Shown: positions 26,370 through 35,231, numbered from the stretch's first letter. The stretch is 64,000 nt of DNA from Chryseobacterium sp. T16E-39 (GCF_002216065.1 NZ_CP022282.1:4650001-4714000); one strand, 5' to 3'. The notes: generated from the sequence alone by a model not told the origin. A program made the numbers and translations.

Positions 26370-27197
26370 TTAAGCTAATTTCTTGCCACACTGTTTACAG
26401 TACCGTGCATCGTCGTCAATATCTTCATTTCCGCACCTTTCACAGACCATCTCCAGGTTTTGTCTTTTGTTTCGCATTTCTGCGGTTACAATTCCGGTTG
26501 GGACTGCGATAATAGAATATCCGGCAAGCATCAGGATCACTGCAAAAAACTTTCCCATCGGGGTAATAGGGGAAACATCCCCATAACCAACTGTAGTTAC
26601 CGTAACTACAGCCCAGTAAATGGATTGCGGAATGGTCTCGAATCCTGTTCTTCCCCCTTCTACCATAAACATCAATGAGCCGACAATCACTGAAAAGATA
26701 ATGAGAAACAGAAGGAATATATAGATTTTTCTAGAGCTGTTTTTTAGTGCACGTACAATAAGATACCCGTCATTCATAAAATCCAATAGGTTGAAGATCC
26801 TGAAAACCCTCAACATTCTAAGCATTCTGAATATCAAAAAATACTTTGTGACCGGAAAGAAAAAGCTTAAGTAAAATGGAACAAGAGCGAGGAAATCTAT
26901 AATTCCAAAGAAACTGAAAATATAGTTTTTTTTATTCTTTACCACGATTATACGTGTCACATATTCAACAGAGAAAAACAAAGAGATGATCCATTCAAGA
27001 ATGATAAATGTTAAATGGAACCTTCTGTCTAACTGAGGTACACTTTCCATCATGATGATCAATGTACTGACAAGGATTAAAGCGAGTAATATAATATCAA
27101 AAAGCTTGCCCAGCTTTGTGTCAGCGCGATATATAACACGATAAAGAAATTTTTTCCATAATGTATCCTCTGGGACAAGATTGTGTTCTTTTTCCAT
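26370..27197 (-). CDS. Voltage-gated-type potassium channel with C-terminal zinc ribbon
   Basis: 275 residues. Six-helix Kv architecture: S1 near 33-50, S2 ~63-85, S3 ~93-112, an S4 with arginines every third residue (R124, R127, R130, R133), S5 ~157-178, pore with the K+ selectivity filter TVGYGD at 202-207, and S6 ~217-236. The tail (250-275) is a short treble-clef/zinc-ribbon: C252-x2-C255 and C267-x2-C270 (CERCGNED...YCKQCGKKLA), an unusual cytoplasmic addition. Such a ribbon could gate, tetramerise or link the channel to metal or redox state (inference). Probable operon with the 52-residue membrane protein downstream; divergent from the Nif3 gene. Confidence 0.9.
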   Translation of the reverse strand: MEKEHNLVPEDTLWKKFLYRVIYRADTKLGKLFDIILLALILVSTLIIMMESVPQLDRRFHLTFIILEWIISLFFSVEYVTRIIVVKNKKNYIFSFFGIIDFLALVPFYLSFFFPVTKYFLIFRMLRMLRVFRIFNLLDFMNDGYLIVRALKNSSRKIYIFLLFLIIFSVIVGSLMFMVEGGRTGFETIPQSIYWAVVTVTTVGYGDVSPITPMGKFFAVILMLAGYSIIAVPTGIVTAEMRNKRQNLEMVCERCGNEDIDDDARYCKQCGKKLA

Positions 27198-27257
27198 AAT
27201 TTGAGTTTTTCTAATTTAAGAAATTATCCCTATTTTCGTAGCAAACATACATAATAA

Positions 27258-28355
27258 ATGACAATAAGTGAAGTAATCTCGGAAATAGAGAAGCGTATTC
27301 CGCTACAGCAGGCAGAGGATTTTGATAATGTAGGTTTGTTGTGTGGGGTTTCTGATCGTGAGGTGAGTGGAATCCTGGTGTGCCACGATGCTTTGGAAAA
27401 TGTTGTTGAAGAAGCTATTCAGAAAGGACTAAATTTTATTGTGTGTTTTCATCCTATTATTTTTTCGGGGCTAAAATCTTTAACCGGAAAGAACTATGTG
27501 GAAAGAGCGGTTCTAAAAGCGGTTGAAAATAAAATTGCCATCTATGCAATCCATACAGCCTTTGATAATGATTTCTTTGGAGTAAATGCAGGAATATGTG
27601 ATCATTTGGGCTTAAAGAATGTGAAAATCCTTCAACCTAAGAAAAATAATTTGAAGCAGCTTACCGTATATGTTCCGAAAGACTATTCAGAGCAGGTGAA
27701 GGAATCTCTTTTTTCTGCGGGAGCAGGAAATATAGGTTTTTATGATGAATGTAGCTTCAGTATCAATGGCGCTGGAACGTTCAGACCTGTTGAAGGTTCT
27801 AATCCATTTTCAGGACAGAAAGACATCAGAGAAAACACGGATGAAAATATGATCTCTGTGATTTTTGAAGGCTATAAACAATCGCAGATTATTTCTGCTA
27901 TGAAATCTTCACATCCCTATGAAGAAGTTGCTTATCAGATTTACAGTTTGGATAATGAAAATCAATATTCAGGATTGGGAATGTATGGTGAGTTGGAAGA
28001 GGAAGTGAGTGAAGAGTATTTTTTACGATTTGTTAAAGAAAAGTTCAATCTTGAAGTGATCAGGCATTCAGGATTGAATCATAAGAAAATCAAGAGAGTA
28101 GGTGTTTTAGGAGGTTCCGGAGCTAGTGGAATAAAATCAGCATTATCCAAAAAATGTGATGCCTACCTGACAGGAGACATTAAATATCACGACTTTTTTT
28201 TAGCGGAATCTAAAATGTTAATTTGTGATATAGGGCATTATGAATCAGAACAATGGGTTGTAAAACAATTATTTGAAATTTTGTCACAAAAATTTAGTAC
28301 ATTTGCAATCTCAAAATCCAACGAAAAAACAAACCCAGTAAATTATTTCCTTTAG
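27258..28355 (+). CDS. Nif3-like dinuclear metal-centre protein (YqfO family)
   Basis: 365 residues, the long version of the family with an inserted PII/CutA-like domain (about 125-235, KQLTVYVPKDYSEQVKESLFSAGAG). Metal ligands are visible in FHPIIF and AIHTAFDN at the N-terminal side and TGDIKYHDFF and DIGHYESE at the C-terminal side. Often annotated as GTP cyclohydrolase I type 2, which is doubtful. Forms hexameric toroids; reaction unknown. It lies 2 bases upstream of the coiled-coil protein gene; this Nif3-zinc ribbon pair is conserved across many bacteria, so a shared job is likely. Confidence 0.92.
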   Translation: MTISEVISEIEKRIPLQQAEDFDNVGLLCGVSDREVSGILVCHDALENVVEEAIQKGLNFIVCFHPIIFSGLKSLTGKNYVERAVLKAVENKIAIYAIHTAFDNDFFGVNAGICDHLGLKNVKILQPKKNNLKQLTVYVPKDYSEQVKESLFSAGAGNIGFYDECSFSINGAGTFRPVEGSNPFSGQKDIRENTDENMISVIFEGYKQSQIISAMKSSHPYEEVAYQIYSLDNENQYSGLGMYGELEEEVSEEYFLRFVKEKFNLEVIRHSGLNHKKIKRVGVLGGSGASGIKSALSKKCDAYLTGDIKYHDFFLAESKMLICDIGHYESEQWVVKQLFEILSQKFSTFAISKSNEKTNPVNYFL

Positions 28356-28357
28356 AT

Positions 28358-29134
28358 ATGGCAAAAACCAACGATATTTCAGTTGAAGAGAAATTAAGAG
28401 CTTTATACGATTTACAAATCATAGATTCAAGATTGGATGAAATCCGAAATACAAGAGGAGAATTGCCAATTGAGGTTGAAGATCTGGAAATCGAAATTGA
28501 AGGGCTTGAAAAAAGAGCTGAAAAATTTCATGCAGAGATCAAAGATCAGGACGATCAGATCAAAACAAAGCATGAAGTAATTAACCATGCAAAAACTCTA
28601 ATTGAGAAATACAAATCTCAACAAGATAACGTAAGAAACAATAAAGAGTTTGAAGCTTTAGGTAAGGAGATTGAATTCCAAGATCTTGAAATCCAACTTG
28701 CGGAAAAAAGAATTAAAGAATTTGGTATCAAAATCACACATAAAAATGAAACCGTAGAAGAGTTGAATGCGAAAATCAACGATCTTAAAAATCACTTAAA
28801 ATTCAAAAAAGAAGAATTGGAAGGATTGGTTTCTGAAACACAGAAAGAAGAAGATTATTTGCTAGAGCAATCAAAAGAATTTGCAGGTAAAATTGACGAA
28901 AGATTACTTGCTTCTTACAACAGAATCAGAACCAACTCAATCAATGGTTTAGCGGTTGTAGGATTAGAAAGAGGAGCTCCAAAAGGATCATTCTTTACCA
29001 TCCCACCACAAAAGCAGATGGAAATTGCTCAAAGAAAGAAAATTATTATCGATGAGCATTCTGGAAAAATCTTAGTGGATGACGAATTGGTAATGGAAGA
29101 AAATGAAAGAATGAAATCTGTGATTAAATTTTAA
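28358..29134 (+). CDS. Coiled-coil protein of the C4 zinc-ribbon (PF02591/CdsZ-like) family, cysteines lost
   Basis: 258 residues. Residues ~10-180 form a long antiparallel coiled coil (acidic/basic heptads, LEIEIEGLEKRAEKF). The end is the zinc-ribbon region of the family: ERGAPKGSFFTIPPQKQ and IIIDEHSGKILVD. In typical members this reads ER.ACGGCFN.IPPQ.Q and IIVCE.CGRIL, that is two CxxC pairs. Here the four Cys positions are Pro, Ser, Asp and Ser, so zinc cannot be bound in the usual manner, though the surrounding residues are preserved. Family role: RNA/nucleic-acid-associated, proposed in ribosome-related quality control. Operon with Nif3 (2-base gap). Confidence 0.86.
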   Translation: MAKTNDISVEEKLRALYDLQIIDSRLDEIRNTRGELPIEVEDLEIEIEGLEKRAEKFHAEIKDQDDQIKTKHEVINHAKTLIEKYKSQQDNVRNNKEFEALGKEIEFQDLEIQLAEKRIKEFGIKITHKNETVEELNAKINDLKNHLKFKKEELEGLVSETQKEEDYLLEQSKEFAGKIDERLLASYNRIRTNSINGLAVVGLERGAPKGSFFTIPPQKQMEIAQRKKIIIDEHSGKILVDDELVMEENERMKSVIKF

Positions 29135-29154
29135 TTACCGTTTTTTTTAAATAT

Positions 29155-29184
29155 AAAAGCTGTTTCAGAAATGAAACAGCTTTT
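29155..29184 (+). terminator. Intrinsic terminator of the Nif3/coiled-coil operon
   Basis: Perfect 13-bp stem AAAAGCTGTTTCA with complement, GAAA loop and T-tract, 20 bases after the stop. Confidence 0.88.
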
Positions 29185-29224
29185 TTGTTTTATATATCTA
29201 CATCTTGTTTTGCTCAGGGGAATC

Positions 29225-29330
29225 TCTATAAGCTATATAAAGGCAGGAATTTGGATTTCTACGGAATGACGGGTGCCATGATTATCATTGAAATCAGATC
29301 TGCAAAATCTGCGAGAAGATATTTTTAGCC
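29225..29330. repeat. Possible relic of a dispersed intergenic repeat
   Basis: This ~105-base stretch between two terminators codes for nothing. It contains TTTCTACGGAATGACGGG, which resembles the GTCATTCCGTAG-type repeats scattered in many genomes, and CAGATCTGCAAAATCTGCGAG, which resembles repeat debris common in Chryseobacterium intergenic DNA. Only one copy is in the window, so repeat status is inferred from memory of such motifs. Confidence 0.3.
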
Positions 29331-29336
29331 AAAAAA

Positions 29337-29358
29337 AAGCCGCTCCATAAAGCGGCTT
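29337..29358 (-). terminator. Intrinsic terminator of the acyl-CoA ligase gene
   Basis: Perfect 8-bp stem AAGCCGCT / AGCGGCTT with 6-nt loop; on the minus strand it runs into eight T, just after the stop codon. Confidence 0.85.
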
Positions 29359-29365
29359 ATATTTT

Positions 29366-31144
29366 TTATTCATGATGCTCATACATTTTATTGTATAAGT
29401 CAATGAACTTTTCCTTAATAGCTTTTCTCTTTAGTTTTAGAGTAGGAGTCAGAAGACCTGCATCTATGCTCCAAACTTCCGGAGTAAGTTCAATTCTTTT
29501 AATTTTTTCCCAATTTCCTAGGTGTTCATTAATCCCATCAAATTCTTTTTCTATTCTTTCCTTTAATTCTTGGCTTTTAGCTATCTCCTGTGGAGTAGAA
29601 CCAATATTTAAATTATTTCGCATCGCCCAGCTCTTAGCAAATTCAAAATCAGGCTGTACAAGAGCACATGGCATTTTTTCGCCATCACCCACAACCATCA
29701 CCTGCTCAATGAACTTAGAAGCTTTAGCAAGGTTCTCTATAATCTGTGGCGCAATATATTTTCCACCAGAGGTTTTAAACATTTCCTTCTTACGGTCAGT
29801 GATCTGCAAGAATCCATCTGCATCTATATTTCCAATATCTCCTGTCTTGAAGTATCCATCATCTGTGAAGACCTCTTTTGTCATTTCTTCATTCTTAAAA
29901 TAACCGATAAAGATAGAGGGACCTTTTACTGTTATTTCGCCATCCTCCTGTATTTTTACATGCAAATTATCTAACGGTAAACCTACTGTTCCGATTTTCA
30001 TTTTGTCAAAACTGTTTACAGAGATCACGGGAGAAGTTTCTGTCAGTCCATATCCCTCCAGGATAGGAATTCCTGCATTTTGGAACATCAGATTCAATCT
30101 TGTAGAAAGAGCGGCAGAGCCGGAAACTAATGTGATGATCTCACCTCCTAAACCTTCTCTCCACTTAGAAAATACAAGCTTATCAGCAATAAGTTCTAAA
30201 AGACCCGATGGTTTTGAAACCTCTTTCTTTTTTGAGATTAAATTCAATGCCCAAAAGAATATTTTTGATTTTAATCCACCTGCAGAAGATCCTGTATTGT
30301 AGATCTTGTCATATACTTTCTCTACTAATCGGGGAACAACACTCATATAATGAGGTTTAACTTCTTTTACGTTTTCTCCCATTTTATCAATGCTTTCTGC
30401 AAAATAAACGGAGAAACCATTGTACTGAAACAGATAGAAAAGCATTCGCTCAAAAATATGACAGATAGGTAAGAAGCTTAAAACCCGTGTATCTTTATAG
30501 TCGAGGCTTTTTTTCTTAGGAATTCTGGGAATGGATCCCAAAACATTAGAAACAATATTATGATGCGTCAGCATAACCCCTTTAGGCTTTCCTGTAGTTC
30601 CTGACGTGTAAATAATGGTAGCCAGATCCTCAGAATTGATTGCATTGGATAGATCTTCCACTTCAATTTGGGTAGAATCATCCTCCCCCAGATCCAATAT
30701 TTCACGCCAATTGGGAGCACCACTTATTACATCAAATGTGAAAACACCCTGTAAAGAAGGAATGTTATGTTTTACTTTCATTACTTTGTCAAGTAATTCC
30801 TTATCAGAAACAAAGCAATATTGTATTTCAGCATTACTGAAAATGAATTCATAGTCTTCATGAGATATACTGGGATAAACAGGCACTGAAACCACACCTA
30901 TTTGTGAGAGTCCCAGATCCATTATAGCCCATTCTGTACGGGTATTCGTTGTAATAAGGGCAATTTTATCACCCGGTTTTATTCCCAGTTTTAAAAGTCC
31001 TCTGGATATTTTATTCCCCTGATTGATAAATTCTTGTGTGGAAGTTTTTTTCCATTCACCCTGATGCTTTGTAACGAACATATCCGTTTTAGGATATTTC
31101 TCCAAAGCATAGTGAGGTATATCGAATAATCTTTTGATCGTCAT
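29366..31144 (-). CDS. Long-chain fatty-acid--CoA ligase (AMP-forming)
   Basis: 592 residues. ANL-family motifs in order: the ATP P-loop YTSGTTGKPKG at 179-189, the A5 motif EGYGLTETSPV, the hinge/ribose motif GYFKTGDIG and ITDRKKEMFKTSGGKYIAP with the catalytic lysine region. Length and the extra middle region (VVPRLVEKVYDKI) match the long-chain acyl-CoA synthetase (FadD15/ACSL-like) group. Role: activation of fatty acids to acyl-CoA at the membrane for degradation or lipid synthesis. Divergent from the acyl-CoA dehydrogenase gene, which fits a shared fatty-acid function. Confidence 0.92.
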   Translation of the reverse strand: MTIKRLFDIPHYALEKYPKTDMFVTKHQGEWKKTSTQEFINQGNKISRGLLKLGIKPGDKIALITTNTRTEWAIMDLGLSQIGVVSVPVYPSISHEDYEFIFSNAEIQYCFVSDKELLDKVMKVKHNIPSLQGVFTFDVISGAPNWREILDLGEDDSTQIEVEDLSNAINSEDLATIIYTSGTTGKPKGVMLTHHNIVSNVLGSIPRIPKKKSLDYKDTRVLSFLPICHIFERMLFYLFQYNGFSVYFAESIDKMGENVKEVKPHYMSVVPRLVEKVYDKIYNTGSSAGGLKSKIFFWALNLISKKKEVSKPSGLLELIADKLVFSKWREGLGGEIITLVSGSAALSTRLNLMFQNAGIPILEGYGLTETSPVISVNSFDKMKIGTVGLPLDNLHVKIQEDGEITVKGPSIFIGYFKNEEMTKEVFTDDGYFKTGDIGNIDADGFLQITDRKKEMFKTSGGKYIAPQIIENLAKASKFIEQVMVVGDGEKMPCALVQPDFEFAKSWAMRNNLNIGSTPQEIAKSQELKERIEKEFDGINEHLGNWEKIKRIELTPEVWSIDAGLLTPTLKLKRKAIKEKFIDLYNKMYEHHE

Positions 31145-31289
31145 AATTTTTTATGTAATTTTTAAGGAATTTTAAATATAAGCATTTTTGTGAAAATAGC
31201 GTTAATCAACCTGTAATTTTCAAATGCCAAATATTTTTTCAGGTTTGCTTAAAAAGTGTAAATTTACGACCATCTAATTATTAATTTTT

Positions 31290-32429
31290 ATGGACTTTAA
31301 TTTATCCGAAGAACAGCTGATGATTCAGCAGGCAGCAAGAGATTTTGCACAAAACGAACTATTACCAGAAGTTATTGAAAGAGATCGCGATCAGAAATTC
31401 CCAACAGAACAAGTAAAGAAGATGGGGGAAATGGGGCTTTTAGGAATGATGGTAGATCCTCAGTATGGTGGAGCAGGTATGGATAGTGTTTCTTATGTTT
31501 TGGCAATGGAGGAGATTGCAAAGGTAGATGCTTCTGCAGCGGTTGTAATGTCTGTAAACAATTCATTAGTTTGTGCTGGTCTTGAAAAATTTGCTTCAGA
31601 GGAGCAAAAACACAAATATCTTACACCTTTAGCAAGTGGCCAGGTAATTGGAGCATTTGCATTATCTGAACCTGAAGCAGGATCAGATGCTACATCGCAA
31701 AAAACCACTGCTGAAGATAAAGGAGATTACTACCTTTTAAACGGAATCAAGAACTGGATTACCAACGGAGGTACAGCTTCTTATTATATTGTAATTGCAC
31801 AGACTGATCCAGAGAAAAAACACAAAGGAATCAATGCATTTATTGTAGAGAGAGGTTGGGAAGGTTTTGAAATCGGACCAAAAGAAGACAAATTAGGAAT
31901 CAGAGGAAGTGATACCCACTCTTTGATCTTTAATAATGTGAAAGTACCGAAAGAAAACAGAATCGGAGAAGATGGTTTTGGATTCAATTTTGCAATGGCA
32001 GTATTAAATGGGGGAAGAATTGGAATTGCTTCCCAGGCTTTAGGTATTGCTTCAGGAGCTTATGAATTGGCACTTAAATACGCTAAAACAAGAAAAGCTT
32101 TTAAAACTGAAATTATCAACCACCAGGCTATAGCTTTCAAATTGGCAGATATGGCGACTCAGATTACGGCAGCAAGAATGCTTTGCTTTAAGGCAGCAAC
32201 TGAAAAAGATGCTGGAAAAGATATTTCTGAAAGTGGAGCGATGGCTAAATTGTATGCATCTCAGGTGGCAATGGATACTTCTATTGAAGCTGTTCAGATT
32301 CATGGTGGATATGGATATGTAAAAGAATACCATGTAGAAAGATTTATGCGTGATGCTAAAATCACTCAGATCTATGAAGGAACTTCTGAAATCCAGAAAA
32401 TTGTGATTTCCAGAAGTATTTCAAAATAA
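31290..32429 (+). CDS. Acyl-CoA dehydrogenase
   Basis: 379 residues, standard length. N-terminal helical domain, the FAD-binding beta region (GAFALSEPEAGSDA and WITNGG), and a C-terminal helical domain with IHGGYGYVKEYHVERFMRDAKITQIYEGTSEIQ; the Glu of YEGTSEIQ is the catalytic base of short-chain acyl-CoA dehydrogenases. Catalyses the FAD-linked first step of beta-oxidation; electron transfer flavoprotein genes are not in the window. Short/branched chain preference is inferred from this similarity only. Followed by a small conserved gene 24 bases away. Confidence 0.95.
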   Translation: MDFNLSEEQLMIQQAARDFAQNELLPEVIERDRDQKFPTEQVKKMGEMGLLGMMVDPQYGGAGMDSVSYVLAMEEIAKVDASAAVVMSVNNSLVCAGLEKFASEEQKHKYLTPLASGQVIGAFALSEPEAGSDATSQKTTAEDKGDYYLLNGIKNWITNGGTASYYIVIAQTDPEKKHKGINAFIVERGWEGFEIGPKEDKLGIRGSDTHSLIFNNVKVPKENRIGEDGFGFNFAMAVLNGGRIGIASQALGIASGAYELALKYAKTRKAFKTEIINHQAIAFKLADMATQITAARMLCFKAATEKDAGKDISESGAMAKLYASQVAMDTSIEAVQIHGGYGYVKEYHVERFMRDAKITQIYEGTSEIQKIVISRSISK

Positions 32430-32453
32430 AAAATAAAACAAACACAACTACTT

Positions 32454-32819
32454 ATGAAAAAAGGCTGGTGGATCTCTCTAGGTATAGTTTTACTTCTTTT
32501 AGGAGTATTCGTATGGTATAAATACTTCTTTGTATTTGGTGAAGGGGTAAAATCAGGTTATCTGAATTATGCGATCAAAAAAGGGTATGTTTTCAAAACG
32601 TATGAAGGTAAACTGATTCAGGAAGGCTTCGGCCGTGGAAAAGCCGGAGGTATTACCAGCTATGAATTTGAGTTTTCAGTCAGTGATCCGGATGTATTCA
32701 AACAACTGGAGGCGAATAGTGGTAAAAGCTTTGATCTCCATTATAAAGAATATAAAGGAACATTGCCATGGAGGGGAAACACAAGATATGTAGTAGATAA
32801 AGTAGTAAATATGAAATAG
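32454..32819 (+). CDS. Small membrane-anchored protein of unknown function
   Basis: 121 residues. One N-terminal membrane helix (about 5-24, WWISLGIVLLLLGVFVWYKY), then a ~95-residue soluble domain rich in aromatic and basic residues (YAIKKGYVFKTYEGKLIQEGFG, GTLPWRGNTRYVVDKV). The sequence pattern is familiar from small conserved Bacteroidota proteins, but I cannot assign a function. It follows the acyl-CoA dehydrogenase by 24 bases and is closed by a terminator, so they may be co-transcribed. The soluble part would lie in the periplasm if the helix inserts with its N-terminus inside. Confidence 0.7.
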   Translation: MKKGWWISLGIVLLLLGVFVWYKYFFVFGEGVKSGYLNYAIKKGYVFKTYEGKLIQEGFGRGKAGGITSYEFEFSVSDPDVFKQLEANSGKSFDLHYKEYKGTLPWRGNTRYVVDKVVNMK

Positions 32820-32821
32820 TA

Positions 32822-32846
32822 AAAGGCTCTCAGTTTGAGAGCCTTT
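32822..32846. terminator. Bidirectional terminator between the small membrane protein and the bicupin
   Basis: Perfect 11-bp stem AAAGGCTCTCA / TGAGAGCCTTT with a 3-base loop, two bases past the stop codon, between convergent genes. Confidence 0.8.
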
Positions 32847-32939
32847 CACATACACGCACCACAAAATATTAAGATATAATATTATTTTATTGTTTATAAT
32901 TTTCTTTTTTAAGCAAGCCGTTTAAAAAAGATTGACCGC

Positions 32940-33968
32940 TTATTTAATGATCAGCTGGCCCGATTTTGGAAACTTATCGATGATATCATCACCCACCCCA
33001 AAATTACCTTTTAAGATATCTCTCGGATTTCCACCAATCCAACTGCTTAGATCAATGGCTTCATAGAGACCATTATTAAAACCAAGCAGCACAATAAGTT
33101 TCTCAGTACCTGTATTTTTGATGTAATGTCCGGCCCCCATTGGAACATACCCTACATCACCTTTCTCAAAATCATCTTTCACAAACTGCCCTTCTGCCAG
33201 AAAGACACCCATCTCCGCTTTTCCCTGAATGTAGTACTGCCATTCATCTGCATTAGGATGCCAATGCATTTCTCTTAATCCACCTGGTTCAATTTCAAAT
33301 ATGCTTCCGGTAATGGTTTTAGCAATGTTAAACTCCTTCTGAGTCACCACTCTCTGGATGCCTCCACCAGGAACAACAATAGGTTGCTGTGCGCCAAGAG
33401 GATAGCGGTGCTTTGAAACAAGACTTATTTCACTTCTTGCAGAAGCGAGACCCGAATAGATATCAGGAAGCTCACATTGTGCGAAATAAGCCTCTCCCTG
33501 ATGCAGTTGCTTTACTTCTTCGGGGGTAATTCCCAAGTTTTGTGCAGCAATTTCTACGGGAACACTCGATACAAAGTCGGTAATACTAAAGGTGTGATCC
33601 TCAGAAAAATCCCCATTATCAAATATGAGTATGAAATGACAGCTTTCAGTGCTGATACACTGTAATACATGACCAAAACCTCTTGGGAAATACCAAACGT
33701 CTCCCGGATTGAAAATATCTGTTGAAACAGTACCTTCCGGATCAATTACAGTAGTTCTCATCTGGCCTTCCAGAACATATCCCCATTCTGCAGCATTTGC
33801 ATGCCAATGAAGTTCACGGATGGCTCCGGGATCTAAATGCATGCTTACCCCAGCCAGATTCTGTGATGCTTCAAATTCTTTTACTGAAACACCTCTTGTA
33901 ATACCACCAGGACCCAGTCGTGGTTCTTTTTTTTCCAGCTCATATTTAAAATTGGGAAGATTATTCAC
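32940..33968 (-). CDS. Bicupin of the oxalate decarboxylase/oxidase family
   Basis: 342 residues with two cupin domains. Each has a full metal set: H54, H56, E61, H100 in the first and H234, H236, E241, H280 in the second, as in Mn-dependent OxdC. The family's active-site lid (SENST in B. subtilis OxdC, with the key Glu) reads S-E-D-H-T at 122-126; the Glu is kept, the rest differs. No signal peptide, so cytoplasmic. Likely converts oxalate to formate and CO2, or another small carboxylate; the lid change leaves specificity open. Monocistronic, leftward. Confidence 0.84.
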   Translation of the reverse strand: MNNLPNFKYELEKKEPRLGPGGITRGVSVKEFEASQNLAGVSMHLDPGAIRELHWHANAAEWGYVLEGQMRTTVIDPEGTVSTDIFNPGDVWYFPRGFGHVLQCISTESCHFILIFDNGDFSEDHTFSITDFVSSVPVEIAAQNLGITPEEVKQLHQGEAYFAQCELPDIYSGLASARSEISLVSKHRYPLGAQQPIVVPGGGIQRVVTQKEFNIAKTITGSIFEIEPGGLREMHWHPNADEWQYYIQGKAEMGVFLAEGQFVKDDFEKGDVGYVPMGAGHYIKNTGTEKLIVLLGFNNGLYEAIDLSSWIGGNPRDILKGNFGVGDDIIDKFPKSGQLIIK

Positions 33969-34063
33969 GGATGTCAGTTTTTGAGATTTTATTTTAATAG
34001 CATAAAGTTAGTGAAGATTATTTTTCTCAAAAGGTAACTTCTGATTAAAATAATATTAAAATA

Positions 34064-34087
34064 AAATCCATCAGAAATGATGGATTT
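34064..34087 (-). terminator. Intrinsic terminator of the DUF4349 gene
   Basis: Perfect 10-bp stem AAATCCATCA / TGATGGATTT, 4-base loop, T-rich on the minus side, 5 bases past the stop codon. Confidence 0.8.
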
Positions 34088-34092
34088 AAATC

Positions 34093-35037
34093 TTAATTAA
34101 TCTGGTCGCCAGTAGCATTTTTGTTTTTCTTTTTATAGAAATAGTACCCGACTGCTCCAATCAGGAATAAAGGCCAGAAGGGAAGGATGAATAAAAATAT
34201 ACCTGTTATAACATCCCAGCCAGAAGAGATTGCGGCAAAAGACCGGTCTGCAAAAGTTTTAGGTTCATCATTCTTAGCATATCCTTCCGCTGCTCCATAC
34301 AGAGTGATTTCCAGGTCACACATGGTGTTTTCCAGATAATTCTGTCCGGACAATTCAATTCCTTTATTTTCAACAGTGCCAATACTGCTTAGGTCATCCA
34401 TCAGATATTCAAATTTTTGAATAGGAACTTTTGCTTTTAAGTAAGCTATTTTTTTATGATCATTATTTGATGAAATACTCTCACTTCTGATAAAACCATC
34501 ATATTTTCTAACCTCCTGTTGGACTATTTCTTTGGCAGTTTCCACATTTTCAACATTTTCAACATTTAGCTCTAAGGTCCCTGTCTTTACCATTTTGTTT
34601 TTGGAAAGACTGATGTCATTATTTTCCTTATTGGTTTTGTTTCTGTAAATCACCTTGGTTTCCTTGATCACCTTGGGCGAAGGAACATTGATCACTATTT
34701 TTTCAGATTTTTTTTCTGTTGAATCTTTCTTTTCTTTTTTTGATTCTAATTTGGTAGCAGCAATTTTTTGTGATAAAGAATCTACACTTTTTGAAGTGGC
34801 TTCAATTTTTTCTTTGATATCATTTTTAGTCGCATCAAATTCTTTGATCTTTACATTTGCAGAATCAAAAACAGCTTCCGCCGTATTATTAATTTCATTA
34901 ATATTTTCAGAGGCGGCTGTCAGGGTGCTGTCTGCTGATCGTACAGCGTCTTTAAGCGGAGAATTGGTTGCTTCGCTTTTTTTAGTGCACATAATGAATG
35001 TACTGGATAGGGTTATAAGTAAGATTAGCTTTTTCAT
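34093..35037 (-). CDS. DUF4349 lipoprotein with C-terminal membrane helix
   Basis: 314 residues. Lipoprotein signal peptide with the modified Cys at 17 (STFIMC-TKK). Residues ~30-130 are a low-complexity, Ser/Lys/Glu-rich stretch with coiled-coil character. DUF4349 then spans ~145-300: the hallmark MVKTGTLELNVENVENVETAKEIV...YDGFIRSES and the repeated beta/helix region SIGTVENKGIELSGQNY, ending in a hydrophobic helix (~275-300) with a lysine-rich cap (YYFYKKKNKN). The function of the family is unknown. Lipid at one end and membrane helix at the other suggest an envelope-spanning or stress-related role (inference). Confidence 0.82.
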   Translation of the reverse strand: MKKLILLITLSSTFIMCTKKSEATNSPLKDAVRSADSTLTAASENINEINNTAEAVFDSANVKIKEFDATKNDIKEKIEATSKSVDSLSQKIAATKLESKKEKKDSTEKKSEKIVINVPSPKVIKETKVIYRNKTNKENNDISLSKNKMVKTGTLELNVENVENVETAKEIVQQEVRKYDGFIRSESISSNNDHKKIAYLKAKVPIQKFEYLMDDLSSIGTVENKGIELSGQNYLENTMCDLEITLYGAAEGYAKNDEPKTFADRSFAAISSGWDVITGIFLFILPFWPLFLIGAVGYYFYKKKNKNATGDQIN

Positions 35038-35231
35038 AGGATTTATTTTTTTGATGAAGTAAAATTAGGAGGGTGAAGAAAGCTGTACTTGTAAAAAGCA
35101 TGTATTCTTTTGGTAAATTCGTAAGTGTAATATAATGAGGTTTTTGTAAGTTTTGTAAAAGGATTTTACAAAGAACTGATAGTTTGTTTTACTGATTTTT
35201 AAAAAAGGTTTTGTCTGGTTTGATCATAAAA

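Noticed and set aside
29391..29903. Rightward 170-residue ORF inside the acyl-CoA ligase gene
   Set aside because: Antisense shadow of a gene with all ANL-family motifs.
34655..35062. Rightward 135-residue ORF opposite the DUF4349 gene
   Set aside because: Antisense of the low-complexity N-terminal part of a lipoprotein gene; hydrophobic runs arise from Glu/Lys-rich codons read backwards.
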